A DNA stretch of 64,000 nucleotides from Megalobrama amblycephala (Eukaryota > Chordata > Actinopteri > Cypriniformes > Xenocyprididae): the NCBI RefSeq assembly GCF_018812025.1, contig NC_063066.1, positions 9,865,882 to 9,929,881 on the forward strand, read 5' to 3'. Below are positions 1 through 11,323 of this stretch, in pieces; the stretch's first letter is position 1; each line of letters opens with the position of its first letter. The notes under the pieces are model-generated. The model was given only the letters and a program-made list of their open reading frames with translations, was not told where the DNA came from and did no database searches. The translations under genes were made by a program, and so were the position numbers.

Positions 1-264
1 TTTATGCAATAAATTGGTTTAAAGCAAGCAGCTTTACAGTATTAAAGCATTAGTTCACTTTAAAATTAAAATTACCCCAAGCTTTACTCACCCTTCTAGG
101 TGTATATGACTTTCTTCTTTCTGATGAACACCATCTGAGTTATATTAATAAATATCCTGACGCATCCAAGCTTTATAATGGCAGTGAACGGGACCAACAA
201 GCTCAAGAAAGTGCATCCATCCATCATAAACTTACTCCACATGGCTCAGGGGGTTAATAAAGGC
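1..264. other. AT-rich non-coding sequence, possibly the outer part of the adjacent repeat
   Basis: I see no gene here. The part from about 190 to 264 may belong to the repeat that follows, because the TTAATAAAGG stretch runs straight into its inverted arm. Confidence 0.4.
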
Positions 265-575
265 CTTCTGAAGCAAAGCGATGTGTTTTATACATATAAA
301 AATATCCATATTTAACAAGTTATAAAGTAAAATATCTAGCTTCCACCAGACCGCCTTCCATATTGAACTTAGGAAAAAAGCGTAACTGACGTAAGTTCGT
401 TAGTTGAATATGGAAGGCGTAGGACGTAGTGTAAGCGCTTTGAACTGCGAGAGGTGTTACGCTTTGTTCATAAGTTGAATATGGAAGGCGGTCTGGTGGA
501 AGCTAGATATTTTACTTTATAACTTGTTAAATATGGATATTTTTCTTACACAAATGCATCACTTCGCTTCAGAAG
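265..575. mobile_element. MITE-like inverted-repeat element
   Basis: The two ends are inverted copies of each other for over 100 bases. Positions 265-372 pair with 470-575, beginning CTTCTGAAGC on the left and ending GCTTCAGAAG on the right, with matching blocks for AATATCCATATTTAACA and GACCGCCTTCCATATT. The middle (373-469) holds diverged partial copies of the same arm. There is no open reading frame. The structure fits a non-autonomous DNA transposon; I did not find a clear target duplication. Confidence 0.75.
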
Positions 576-1943
576 TGCAGATTTTCAATGCCACGTGATG
601 TTTGATCCGGATGATTTTTGCAGTAAATGAGCACGTTATTGTCTGTGTGCAGGTGTTCTGCATCCTGAAGCACAGAAAGACAAGATATGAGCCAGAAACA
701 GGTGTCCTGTCACAAGAAAACTTCTCACACTCCAGGATCCTCATCTGCCTTGAAGGGCCTTTAAGGCTGCCTCGCTTCCACAGGTTTCAAAGCCCTGCCA
801 ATTTCACCAGCATGAACCTGGAGACAAAGCAGAGGGGCTGGAGGTGGGGGCGAACGCAAACAAGACTGATGCAGAGGAGAGGTGAGTGTCTTTCTCTCTG
901 GCGTTTCATACGCGGCACTCTCTGTATACGGGCTCTGAGATTAGGAGCTGCAGGAGGTACCCCTAATGCACGGACTCCTCAAGTACCTCCACACAAGTAA
1001 GCCCATTCACCAGTAGCTCATTACACGGGCAATTAAGTGTCGTGGGGGGAGGGGGACGAGGGGCCAAAACGAGGGCCGCCAGCCATCGTGAGGAGCCCCT
1101 TCCCCCCGGCCCACTCCTCCCAGCGTCTTCACCTGGGCAGGCCAGTGGACACCTGCCTCTTCTAATGAAGATCCATGGCCTCATTTCCATTTCTGGAGTC
1201 GTATCAGAGACGGCGGCACACAAAACCGTGCCTGTGTCCTCCGGTCCAGAGAAGCAGATAGAATGACATGGCTAAGTGCTCTTGCAGAGCTGGGGCAGCT
1301 GTAGGGTCTGAAAATGGGGTTTTGGGAGGTTTGAAGTGGGGTGCTGCGTTGCCTACGATGCTGCTCTCCTGCTTATTGGAGGGTGCTTCAGGTCCCAATC
1401 GGCCACAATGGCTGCTGCAAGTTTCCTCTGCTCTTTGCTTATAATGAGCGGATCTGCAGAAGGGAGGAGAGCCTGTGGAGGAAAAAGTACTCGCAAAATA
1501 TTCTCACACAGTCCAATTCAGGTCGACTTGTTCATAAATTCGGAAAGCATCTGTAAATTAAGCATTTTCGCTACAGATCCAATATATTCCCATTAGTGAC
1601 CTGTGCTGCTCTCATCTCTGCAGTAAGTCTCATAGAAGTAAAAGTTTCTTAAAAATAAGTCTATAAGTCTCATAAAAGTCATTCATAACACCTTGCCTTC
1701 CAGTATCTGGAAGTCAATATATGATTGAAATGTTCAATGTTAATTCAAATGAATTAAAAAGTGTATTTGTGTATTTGGCCATGGCAAATGTAGTACTGTG
1801 ATGAATTATGGTATACTGTAGAACTGTGGCATACTACTCTCAAATATATTTAGCCATTAATGCACATTTATGAACTGTACCAACTTTTCATAGTAGCTTG
1901 TGGCATCGTTGTTCCCCCAAAGTAAAGCTGAAAATGATGTTAA
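576..1943. other. Single-copy non-coding region with a GC-rich block
   Basis: No repeat structure is evident. Positions 1040-1260 are G/C rich (G-runs at 1044-1063) and mixed in sequence, unlike the AT-rich surroundings, and could be a conserved regulatory block. A weak candidate exon (653-881, plus) is discussed under findings. From about 1620 the sequence is AT-rich and shows nothing recognisable. Confidence 0.35.
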
Positions 1944-2651
1944 TGACAATAACCCTCGAATGAAAAATTGAATTTATCTTGGCATTGTTAAATAACAAGA
2001 GTTCAGTACATGGAAATGACATACAGTGAGTCTCAAACTCCATTGATTCCTCCTTTTTATATAAATCTCATTTGTTTAAAAGACCTCCGAAGAACAGGCG
2101 AATCTCAACATAACACCGACTGTTACGTAACAGTCGGGGTGTACGCCCCCAATATTTGCTTATGCCAGCCCACGTTTCCAACATTATGAAAGGCATTAGA
2201 CAAGGGCAGCCAGTATTAACATCTGGATGTGCACAACCAAATCATCAGACTAGGTAAGCAAGCAAGAACAATAGCGAAAAATGGCAGATGGAGCAATAAT
2301 AACTGACATGATCCATGATAACATGATATTTTTAGTGATATTTGTAAACTGTCTTTCTAAATGTTTCATTAGCATGTTGCTAATGTACTGTTAAATGTGG
2401 TTAAAGTTAGCTTTGTAAACTTTGTTAAGGCACTGTTCAAGGCAAGCGCAAGCTCTGTGGGCGTGGACCGCGGGATTTAAAGGGGCCGCAGCATAAAATC
2501 GGCGCGTTTATAATGATGCCCCAAAATAGGCAGTTAAAAAAATTAATTTAAAAAAAATCTATGGGGTATTTTGATCTGAAACTTCACAGACACATTCAGG
2601 GGACACCTTAGACTTATATTACATCTTTTAAAAACATAATCTAGGGCACCT
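1944..2651 (-). mobile_element. TTAA-flanked non-autonomous element, copy 1 (internally deleted)
   Basis: This is one of three copies of the same element in the window. Its right end reads TCTAGGGCACCT followed by TTAA at 2652-2655, the inverse of the left end of the copy at 37709. The left end is degraded (CCCTCGAAT near 1951), with TTAA at 1940-1943. It carries the family's central perfect palindrome around CTGTTACGTAACAG at 2116-2137. At about 0.7 kb it is shorter than the two other copies (about 0.94 kb). It has no coding capacity. TTAA flanks suggest piggyBac- or Kolobok-type mobilisation. Confidence 0.8.
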
Positions 2652-4098
2652 TTAAGTGTTTATTTTTATACTTCAATGAGTTCAATTACAGCATTCGTTT
2701 TCAGACCTTCCTTGCTTACCTCTTTTCTGATCATATATCTTTTTTTACAGTGATATTCACTGAGCTTTTCTCTTTTGTAATGTCTCTCAGCTAGTCTTTC
2801 TTCAAATCTCCCTCTTGCTCAGCTCTCCTCCCCCACCATGAGTGGACACACCCCCTACTGCTGATTGGCTAGTTTGTTTTGGTGCTCTGTCTGATCTACT
2901 TTCAACAGCATTTTTTTTTTAATTGCTTACTGCACCTTTAAAGGCACAATATTTGAGTTTCGCTGCTAGAGGTAAGTTTCGTAAGTTTCACAGTTGCTTA
3001 CCTGCCTAATAAAACACATAGTATATTAAGCATCTTTGAAAAATAAATACAATTTAAATTATGCTAAGTAAATAAAATTAATGCCTTGGATGTATTTAAT
3101 GCTATTTTCCAAAATCAGGACTGAAATAAGTATCGTTTTGTTTTTTGTCTTGGGGGATTGGGGTTCTGGGAAATTGAGGGATGTGACATACAAACATAGG
3201 GACTCATTGACTTCTTTGTTTTTTCAAAAATAAATGATCTGCATAAAACATTAAGATAAATATGTTCTTTTAATCAAGCCACAGGATATCATAAATAGTT
3301 ATTTAATTGCGTATATGTTCATTAAGGTTTATTAGAGCTTTCATTACCAATTAAAGCAGTGAAATTGACCATGACCTGATAGGGATGTACAGCAAGCATA
3401 AAAACTGCACAGGCTAATCATTTGCTGCTCATTAAATGTCACTCTTTATTTTCAGGGCAGTAAAAATAAAAAAAAGGGGGGGGGGATTGTCTTGTGGTCC
3501 GTTCCACACTTCTCGCTGAAAGCTCCATTCAGGAGTGCAGCGTGTCTCTCAATACGATTGTGGGATCCTCCCTTGTTAACATGTTCAGGCTCACCGCCTC
3601 CTCTCAGCACCTGAGGGCTAGTGGAGCACCCAGAGCTCAGGTAATGGAGGAAGAGGAAGGCTAGAGTAAAAATAAACAAGCTCAATCTCTATCCATCCGT
3701 TGTGCCACACCTGCTCTGCTCCATTTTAAACCCTGACACGGGCCGTATCAGAGGTCTGTGGGTAGGATAACCTATTGCAGTGCTGTGCTCACTGCTCACT
3801 GATATTGTCACAATTATACTAGTCAACCTGCATTTTTGTGGGAGTTTTATAGCTTGTATAAAAGCCTGGTGTGTACAACACATATTTGCTATAATTCCAG
3901 CCCTCAAAGCATTAATTTTTAAAAACCTGACTTATGTATAAGTTACACTACAAACTACAGACAAAAAGGTTTCTAACTATAAAGTTACTTGAGACAGCAA
4001 TATGTTCTTATACTAAAAATATATGTCCAATAAATAAATAAAGAGAGGACCGATTAGGACGAAACGATTCACTAGAATGATCAGACTTTCCAACGCTG
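2652..4098. other. AT-rich non-coding stretch
   Basis: No gene is supported. A G-run (3475-3485) and short A/T runs are present. The part at 2820-2945 resembles interspersed-repeat sequence but I could not delimit it. Confidence 0.35.
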
Positions 4099-4355
4099 TG
4101 GGCAGTTGTGGCCTAATGGTTAGAGAGTCAGACTGGTAACCTGAAGGTTGCGGGTTTGATTCTCAAAACCGGCAGGAAATGACTGAGTTGCTCCTTGAGC
4201 AAGGCACCTAACCCCCAATCACTCCCCGGGCGCCACAGCAAAAATGGCTGCCCACTGCCCCGGGTGTTTGTCCACGATGTGTGCACTGACCTGGATGGGT
4301 TAAATGCAGAGGATACTTTCCATACTTGGCCATGTCACTTTCGATTCACTATAAT
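4099..4355 (+). mobile_element. tRNA-derived SINE
   Basis: The 5' part is tRNA-like, with an RNA polymerase III A box (TGGCCTAATGG, 4109-4119) and a B box (GGTTTGATTC, 4153-4162). A unique body containing CTTGAGCAAGGCACC and a tail with CATGTCACTTTC follow. This layout is that of a fish tRNA-type SINE. It cannot be a working tRNA because the 3' acceptor half is missing. A 3' fragment of the same family lies inverted at 48037-48192. Confidence 0.85.
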
Positions 4356-4361
4356 AAAAGT

Positions 4362-4768
4362 ACCTGTTTACACCTGGTATTAAGATGCATTTTGGCCGAT
4401 CCAATCACAAGTGGACAGCGCTAAATACAGCAGTAAACGGGGTCTAAAACGTTTTAAGCTTGTCCACTTTTGACCACTTCCAGAAGTAGTTGAAAATGCA
4501 TTCAACCAGATTTCTTTCATAGTGTAAGCGGTCTTGTGGTCGAATGCATTCAAACAGCCACAAAAGACTTTCTTTCAAAAGACCTACTTTTCGTCTACCG
4601 ACCTAATGTGTAAACATTATAACATTACACTACTCGAAGAAATCAGGACAAAAGTGGTTGAAAGTGGACAAAAGAGACAGACTAAAATGCCAGGTGTAAA
4701 CAGGAATTAGTCTCCCTCTACTACTTTTGATCTGATCACCCACCTTAGTACCAAGTGTAAACAGGGCC
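4362..4768. mobile_element. MITE with TGTTTACACC-type ends
   Basis: The left end (CCTGTTTACACCTGG, 4363-4377) is mirrored by AAGTGTAAACAGG at 4753-4765, and an internal copy CCAGGTGTAAACAGG lies near 4690-4704. The interior repeats the theme of GTGGACAA/TTGTCCAC. It has no coding capacity. The shape fits a non-autonomous DNA transposon. Confidence 0.65.
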
Positions 4769-5493
4769 TAGGTGACTGCATTTGGTTTTATGCTACACTG
4801 CAGCTCGTTGGATAAAGTAGCTTGTCTCTTGATAAGCTACACTATTATTAAAAGAGCTTTAATACTGTCACGCTATTGAAAATGTAGTTAAGTTAGTAGT
4901 GTTGCAACTTTTAGTTAGTTACTCCCCAACAGTTGTGAGCATATGTGTGTTTAGGTGTGCTTTGTGCCTCAGGCATGGTTACACAATGAGTTTGTGTGTC
5001 AGAGTTTGCGCTTCTAAGCAGCAGATCTGGCTTCCCCAGCTCTCTCTCCACTCACCTGTGACGGAGCACTTCCCCCTGGTCGGCTCTTATCAGCCCATAG
5101 AGGAAATACCTGCCGCAGGTAAACAGGACCTTGTGACCCCCAGGCTTTGCACTCATGCTCAAGCAGACAAGATGTTGTTCTTTCTGCCCTGCCATGAGCA
5201 TCCCTGCCCCCACCTGCCCGAACCCTCTCCCACCCCCTCTTAAATTTAATCTTATCTATATATCAGCAGGTGTAAGGCAAGAGCCTGCTTATCATTATAC
5301 ATTCAGTATGCACAACATAAGTTGATCAACAGTACCTCAGCACAAATGCATTTTTGAATGCCTGTAATGATGCTGGTAGCACTTTAAAATGACAAGTCCT
5401 CTTTCTCAGAGATTATAGTGAGAAACCGGCATATCAAATCAACACTTAAGAACTTGTTTGCTTGCATAAACCTATCTAAAAAAATTTTTTATT
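4769..5493. other. Non-coding stretch
   Basis: No gene is supported. Positions 5030-5240 are relatively C-rich and mixed in sequence and could be regulatory. The rest is AT-rich. Confidence 0.3.
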
Positions 5494-5860
5494 GGGTCTC
5501 CACTTTATATTAGGTGGCCTTAACTACTATGTACTTAAATTTAAATTAATCGTTTGAAACAGTGCACTTATTGTGTACATACATGTTTTTACATTGTACT
5601 TATATTATTATAATTGCCTGCATGTAATTACATCTGTAACTAATTTCTGTAATTACATTTATAATTATACTGTTGACCCATCCCTTACACCTTAAGCCAT
5701 TCCTTAAACCTACCCAAACTTATCCCTAACCTTACCCATATCCCACCTCAATAGCAGCAAAAGTGTTTTGCAATACAATATGAACACAATAAGTACATTT
5801 CACTTATTTTTTGATGTAAGTACATTGTAGTTAAAGGATACCTAATATAAAGCGGGACCC
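5494..5860. mobile_element. MITE with GGGTCTCCACTTTATATTAG-type ends
   Basis: The left end GGGTCTCCACTTTATATTAG (5494-5513) is the inverse of CTAATATAAAGCGGGACCC at 5842-5860. GTACTTA and AAGTACA motifs also mirror each other inside. The 367-bp element lacks coding sequence. It is a typical non-autonomous DNA transposon. Confidence 0.75.
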
Positions 5861-6284
5861 AAAATTGTAAAATCTTGTTAGACTTTAATGTTTAATTCTG
5901 GTTGGTCACACCATTAAATATTCAGATTTTTAAATGTATATATTTTGTCCCTTCAATCCTGTGGTTACATATTTTATGGATTCTGTTTGTAGTTATGGCA
6001 TGGCATTGGAAGTTTCATTTGTTTATTGATTTTTTTTTTTAAATTAACATATTTATTCATGAGTTTGATTATTTAGTTATTTATTCTTATGTTTATATTG
6101 TTTTCTAAACCCCGTATTCATTATTTGATTAATATTTTAATATTGATAAATATTCATATTAGCACATAATTTACAAAATGAGGCTGAGACAAATAGTTTT
6201 ACAGAACATAAATGCCAGGTAAATTTTTAAGCTGAAATTTTTAATTTTTAAGGGGCTTGTACAAAGTAGGCCTGTCACTTTATT
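5861..6284. other. AT-rich non-coding stretch
   Basis: Very AT-rich sequence with T-runs. Nothing recognisable apart from the target-site copy ACTTTATT at 6277-6284 that belongs to the next element. Confidence 0.4.
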
Positions 6285-7097
6285 ACGGAAGAGGATTAGG
6301 GCCAAGCAATAATAAAAAAAATAAAACCATCTCGAGATTAAAGTTGTTAAATTTCGAGAAAAAAACTTGTTAAATTTCGAGAAAAAAGTCTAAATAAAAT
6401 GTTGAGAATAAACTCATTAAATTACGAGAAAAAATTCGTTAAATTTCAAGAAAAAAGTCTAGATAAAATGTTGAGAATAAACTCGTTAAATTACGAGAAA
6501 AAACTTGTTAAATTTCGAGAAAAAAGTCGAGATAAAATGTTGAGAATAAAGTCATTAAATTACGAGAAAAAACTCGTTAAATTTCGAGAACAAATTTGTT
6601 AAATTATGAGAAAAATGTCGTTAAATTTCGAGAAAAAAGTCGAGATAAAATGTTGAGAATAAACTCATTACAAGTTTATTCTCACGAGTAAATTATGAGA
6701 ATAAAGTCATTAAATTACAAGAAAAAAGTTGTTAAATTATGAGAACAAATTCGTAATTTAACGACTTTACCCTCAACATTTTATCTCGACTTTTTTCTCG
6801 AAATGTTAAAGAGTTTTTTCTCGTAATTTAACGAGTTTATTCTCAACATTTTATCTCGACTTTTTTCTCGAAATTTAACGAGTTTTTTCTCAAAATGTAA
6901 TGAGTTTATTCTCAACATTTTATCTCGACTTTTTTCTCGAAATTTAATGAGTTTTTTCTCGGAATTTAACGAGTTTATTCTCAACATTTTATCACGACTT
7001 TTTCTCGAAATTTAACAAGATTTTCTCTAAATTTAACAACTTTAATCTCGAGATGGTTTTATTTTTTTATTATTGCTTGGCCCTAATCCTCTTCCGT
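6285..7097. mobile_element. Hairpin DNA element made of an inverted minisatellite, with 8-bp target duplication
   Basis: Terminal inverted repeats begin ACGGAAGAGGATTAGGGCC and are nearly identical at both ends for about 70 bases. The element is flanked by a perfect 8-bp direct repeat, ACTTTATT (6277-6284 and 7098-7105). The left half is a run of purine-rich units alternating TTAAATTTCGAGAAAAA with GAGATAAAATGTTGAGAAT; the right half is the same repeat inverted, so the whole 813 bp can fold into one long hairpin. Short open frames on both strands (repeating MLRINSLNYEKK) are by-products of the repeat. The 8-bp duplication points to hAT-like mobilisation, though the terminal bases are not the usual CAG/TAG. 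Confidence 0.88.
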
Positions 7098-7117
7098 ACT
7101 TTATTGACTCTATTATA

Positions 7118-7188
7118 TATATTATATTATATTATATTATATTATATTATATTATATTATATTATATTATATTATATTATATTATATT
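7118..7188. repeat. Pentanucleotide microsatellite (ATATT)n
   Basis: About fourteen tandem copies of TATTA/ATATT lie directly beside the hairpin element. Confidence 0.95.
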
Positions 7189-7570
7189 CAAAGCATTGAA
7201 GTAAATCATGGGTCTATTTTATTATAATTTAAATTATATACAGTTATATTCAATATTATATATAATAATTTATTATATACAGTCTAAAATTACAAGTAGA
7301 AACAAAAACAGAATTAAATTGTTAAATACATAGTTCTGTCATGAAACTCTAGATGGTGCAGGCTGATGGATCTTTAACGCAAGCTGATGATAATTACAGC
7401 GTTAACTACTTGGCACAAGCTGATTGGTCCATGTCACATCTGCAGCCAATGAGCTTGTTGCTCACACATTTAAATGGCTGGTTACATTCACTATAGCAGT
7501 TTGCAGCGCACTTCAGAGTTCCTCTAAAACCCTCCACCTTCCCCAGCTCCACCTGTATAGATCTCAACCT
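7189..7570. other. AT-rich non-coding stretch
   Basis: No gene is supported. A tandem-like pair of AGCTGATGATAATTACAGCG-type segments around 7340-7420 may be degenerate repeat sequence. Confidence 0.3.
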
Positions 7571-7680
7571 GGGGTGCGTTTCCCAAAGCGAACTATGGTC
7601 GCAAGTTCCGTCGTTACCAATAGAGTTCAATGGGACTTGCGACCATGGTTCACCAACGATGCTTTCGGGAAACTCACCCC
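7571..7680. mobile_element. Short MITE with GGGGTG...CACCCC ends
   Basis: GGGGTGCGTTTCCC (7571-7584) is inverted as GGGAAACTCACCCC (7667-7680), and the inner arms ACTATGGTCGCAAGT and ACTTGCGACCATGGT also pair. The 110-bp unit can fold almost completely. It is a small non-autonomous DNA element. Confidence 0.75.
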
Positions 7681-7683
7681 TGG

Positions 7684-8638
7684 TCTCATAGAAAGACGTA
7701 CCTGTGGGAACATTTTTGCAAGTCGCAAATTACATACAAATTCGTACATGTCACTGCAGTTTCCAACAGAAATGAACACTAGGGGCAGTAAAACAGCAAT
7801 CACTTTTAATCGTCCTCATACACAGTTATGATTACAAGGTCAGATTATGGATTAATAAAGATGTTTTCACGTCTCCTTGCACAATGTTATGTTATGATCT
7901 CAAAACACATTTTACCAAAGTGCATGATTTGTAAACGAATACATTTTGGACTTTGCATCGCTTAACTCCATCGCTTCTCCATTTTAACACCTATTTGCCA
8001 CCTGATGTCACCTGTTGGAGTTTGGGTTCCTTGCCGCTGTCGCCTTTGGCTTGCTTAGTTGGGGACACTTGACATTTGACTTGACATTTGATATTCAACA
8101 GTATTCTTGACATTTATTCAACATTGCTTTGATCTGCCTGCATTGACACTATTCTTTAAGAGCTGCTGTGCAGCAAAAATTATGTACCAGTTATCAATGT
8201 AAAGCTGCTTTGGCACAATCTGCATTGTAAAAAGCGCTATATAAATAAAGGTGACTTGACTTGACTTGACTTAACCAGCTCCATATGTTTCGCCTCTCTG
8301 ATATATAACAAGCTTGCTCGGTAGCTCAGATGGTACAGAATTTTACTTAGAATGCGGAAGGCTTGGGTACGAATCCTGTGAAAAACGAGTCACGGTAAAA
8401 GAGCTCAAAAATGAGAGATCAAAAACAATTTTTTTTCAAACCATTTCAAATCAGAACTGCGGTGATACGTCTAAAACCAATGTAATAAAAACATACCATA
8501 TTCACGTTCATCTATTTCAGGAAAAAAACACGCTGAACACGCTTTTAGCACCACTCAGTGGCGTTGCACCACAAAGCGTACAAAAACGTTTTGAAAAAAT
8601 GTTCCCACAGGTACGTTTTTCTGCTATGGGTTATTGAG
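7684..8638. mobile_element. Composite element: TIR ends enclosing a retroposon tail and a tRNA-like segment
   Basis: AGACGTACCTGTGGGAACAT near 7693 is inverted as ATGTTCCCACAGGTACG near 8599, giving terminal inverted repeats of about 35 bases. Inside, 7985-8273 ends in AAAAAGCGCTATATAAATAA followed by a TGACT tandem tail, which is the 3' tail of a retroposon (LINE or SINE). At 8313-8390 is a tRNA-like stretch (GGTAGCTCAGATGGT as A box, GGGTACGAATCC as B box). I read it as a DNA transposon that took up a retroposon. Confidence 0.55.
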
Positions 8639-10133
8639 ATATGCTATTTGTGCAGCAGCACTATGTCTTACTAGAAAGCAGCATTGTTGGCATATGTATT
8701 GGCAGTAGCAAGTGCCTGTACTTGCTCTGCAGCAGCAACAATAATCTACAACAACAGCAGTAATCTACAGCAGCAGCAATTCAGCAGCAGCGTAGCAGAT
8801 CTATTCCGCCAAAACCAAATACATTAACATGGTCATATCCATTACCATGCATACAATCTTCCGAGAGTTGTCATGATAGAAATGCAATCATTTGCATGAC
8901 AATTAATCATAAGCTCAAAATTATTGGTCATAACAGACCCAGTACAAAGTACTTTCCCTCAAATTAAAAATAACAGTGCTTGTCAAATCACCAAATTTTC
9001 TTTTTATATTAGCAAATAGAAAAATGTTCTTCTCTCTGAGACAGGGATGTGAAATTCTTTACAGTCAAACAATAGTGTGTGTACTAAAATAATGAATCAT
9101 GGTAAGGGAATTCCTATAGCATGCAACATGTTCCCTCTGCCTCTGTGACCATGTGTGAGGGTGGAAGTGTCCCTCTGACCAGTGACCCCTTTGAGGGAGC
9201 ACATTCTCACAGGTCCAGAAGAAATACGCCCCCCACAAACAGAGAGAGTGGGGGCAGACCTCCAGGACAGCAACTCACCTAAGACACCTCAGGGTCAGGG
9301 TTACTCTCTCTCTCTCTCTCTCTCTTACCCCTGGCCAGCATTGCTCTTCCCTTACCTACCATGTTACCTGAGCCACATGCACCAATGCTGCCCTTTATTT
9401 GATGGATGCGTTTTCCCACACTGACACTGATGGGCGACGAGAGCCCCTCCAACCCCTTCCTGCTAAAACACTGTGATTGATAAAGGAAATGTGATCACCT
9501 GATTATGTTCAAAAATCATCTCAAATTTCAACCTTCTTCAATCCAAATATACATAGATAGTAACATTTTAAGGTTTATTACACTATAAAAAACAAATGTT
9601 TTTCAGCAATGCCATAAAAAAACATTTGTAATTCCCCAAAGAACCTTTCAGTGTTCCTACCTTTTAAACCGCTCTCTTTTCAAACCGCAGATTAAAAGCC
9701 CAAATCTTACACAATATGAAAATGAGTTAGTTAATTTGTTAAATTAGACCCCCTCAGTATCTTCCAGGCTGCAGGCAGGTTTACATCCTAGCCCGATACA
9801 ACCTGGACTAGGATAAGTGAGCATCAACACCAATATGTTGATTTACTAATTAGGGCCAGTACTTCCCTGCAGTTTCTGAATGAGGCAGGAGCACTTGTCT
9901 TTGTCTTATTATCACTGGTCATCCATCCCCCTGCCCTCACCTCAATAGCCCATGGGCCTCCAGATAGACCAGGACAGAGATAAGCAGAACAATGGGTCAT
10001 GCAGCAGACCAGGCCCACTGCAGTCTTCTATCTCTGTCCCCATCTCACTGCCTGCCTGTGTGTCTGCGCAGAGGATGTTGTTAAAGCAAGAGCAAACACT
10101 CAAACATCCTGCACCAGCTCTATCACTTCCCTC

Positions 10134-10169
<36 letters not shown>

Positions 10170-10523
10170 ACTATTTTGCAAGATGCTTGTGTGGATTCTT
10201 CACAAGGATTTTCACAAGTGAATATTGTGGCCTTCACTGGGTGTTGTGAATGAGAAAGGGGGGTTGATATATCAAACAAATCTGATTCTATGAATCAAAA
10301 CATGCCTGTGATAGAATGAGTTACTTATAGACGCAGTTTATAGGTCATTACGTAAGGGATATTGTACAGTCCTTATCACAAAATAGAAAATAAACCCCTT
10401 CAGGGTGATACAACACCCCTCTGCTTCATATTGGGGTCCTGATCACTTTGTTTTGTGATCATGTCCAGACCAATGCCAGCTCACTGTGCATTATCCTGGT
10501 AAACTGAAATTAAATATAAAACA
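8639..10523. other. Non-coding region with two (TC)n microsatellites
   Basis: No gene is supported. CT repeats lie at 9304-9325 and 10137-10166. CAG/CAA-rich sequence lies at 8720-8800. Blocks at 9120-9480 and 9740-10080 are GC-richer and mixed and could be conserved elements. The rest is unremarkable. Confidence 0.35.
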
Positions 10524-11160
10524 GTAACACTTTACAATAAGGTTCATTAGTTAACTACTTTAGTTAAAATGAACTAATGAATGAACAATACTTCTATAGC
10601 ATTTATTAATCTTAGTTAATGTTAATTTCAACATTTACTAATACATTATTAAATGTATTTGTTAACATTAGTTAATGCACTGTGAACTAACTGTATACTG
10701 TAAAAAAAAAAAATGTATTGTTCATTGTTAGTTTATGTTAGTTAATATATTAACTAGGGCTGTCAAACGATTAATCGCGATTAATCGCATACAAAATAAA
10801 AGTTTGAGTTTGTATAATATATGTGTGAGTAATGTGTGTAATTAATATGTATATATAAGTACACACAAATTAATGTATATATTTAAGAGAAATATGTTAT
10901 TTATGTACAAAAAATTTATTTATATATATATAATATAAATTATATAAAAATATAAATAAATACATATACTTGTAAATATTTCTCAAATATATACATGGAT
11001 GTGTTTGTATTTATATATACATAATAATTACACACAGTACACCCACATATATTAGGCAAACTCAAACTTTTATTTTGTATGCGATTAATCGTGATTAATC
11101 GTTTGACAGCCCTAATATTAACTAATGTTAACAATTGAGACCTTATTGTAAACTTTTACC
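10524..11160. mobile_element. MITE (GTAACACTTTACAATAAGG ends), split by a nested hAT element
   Basis: The left end GTAACACTTTACAATAAGG pairs with CCTTATTGTAAACTTTTACC at the right end. The interior is palindromic GTTAA/TTAAC sequence. The element is split by the hAT MITE at 10755-11114. A degenerate second copy is at 23345-23637. Confidence 0.75.
10755..11114. mobile_element. hAT-type MITE with perfect 8-bp target duplication
   Basis: The 360-bp element starts TAGGGCTGTCAAACGATTAA and ends with the inverse. It is flanked by a perfect direct repeat ATATTAAC (10747-10754 and 11115-11122). The TAGGG start and 8-bp duplication are hallmarks of the hAT superfamily. The interior is AT-rich with no coding capacity. 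Confidence 0.92.
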
Positions 11161-11323
11161 AATAAAATAAAATATAAAAATGCACAGTTATGTAGGAAAT
11201 TGGTTGTCTGATCAGCTGTACAGTGTAGCAGTCATACAAAATATTTGAATATAGAATGCTGCAATTGACCAATCAGAAGTATTGCATAGAGCCATGTAAT
11301 AAAAAAGATACGATTTCTATAGC

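Noticed and set aside
602..1000. Plus-strand open frame of 132 codons
   Set aside because: No recognisable domain; only its splice-site context is mentioned as a weak finding.
4109..4162. Possible tRNA gene
   Set aside because: A and B boxes are present but the anticodon arm and 3' acceptor half do not form a tRNA, and the sequence continues into a SINE body.
6399..6987. Repetitive open frames on both strands encoding MLRINSLNYEKK repeats
   Set aside because: They arise from the inverted minisatellite; the same peptide on both strands is explained by the palindrome.
7424..7831. Plus-strand open frame of 135 codons
   Set aside because: It crosses the boundary of two different mobile elements and shows no domain.
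8313..8390. Possible tRNA gene
   Set aside because: A/B-box-like sequence without a matching acceptor stem; it sits inside a composite repeat.
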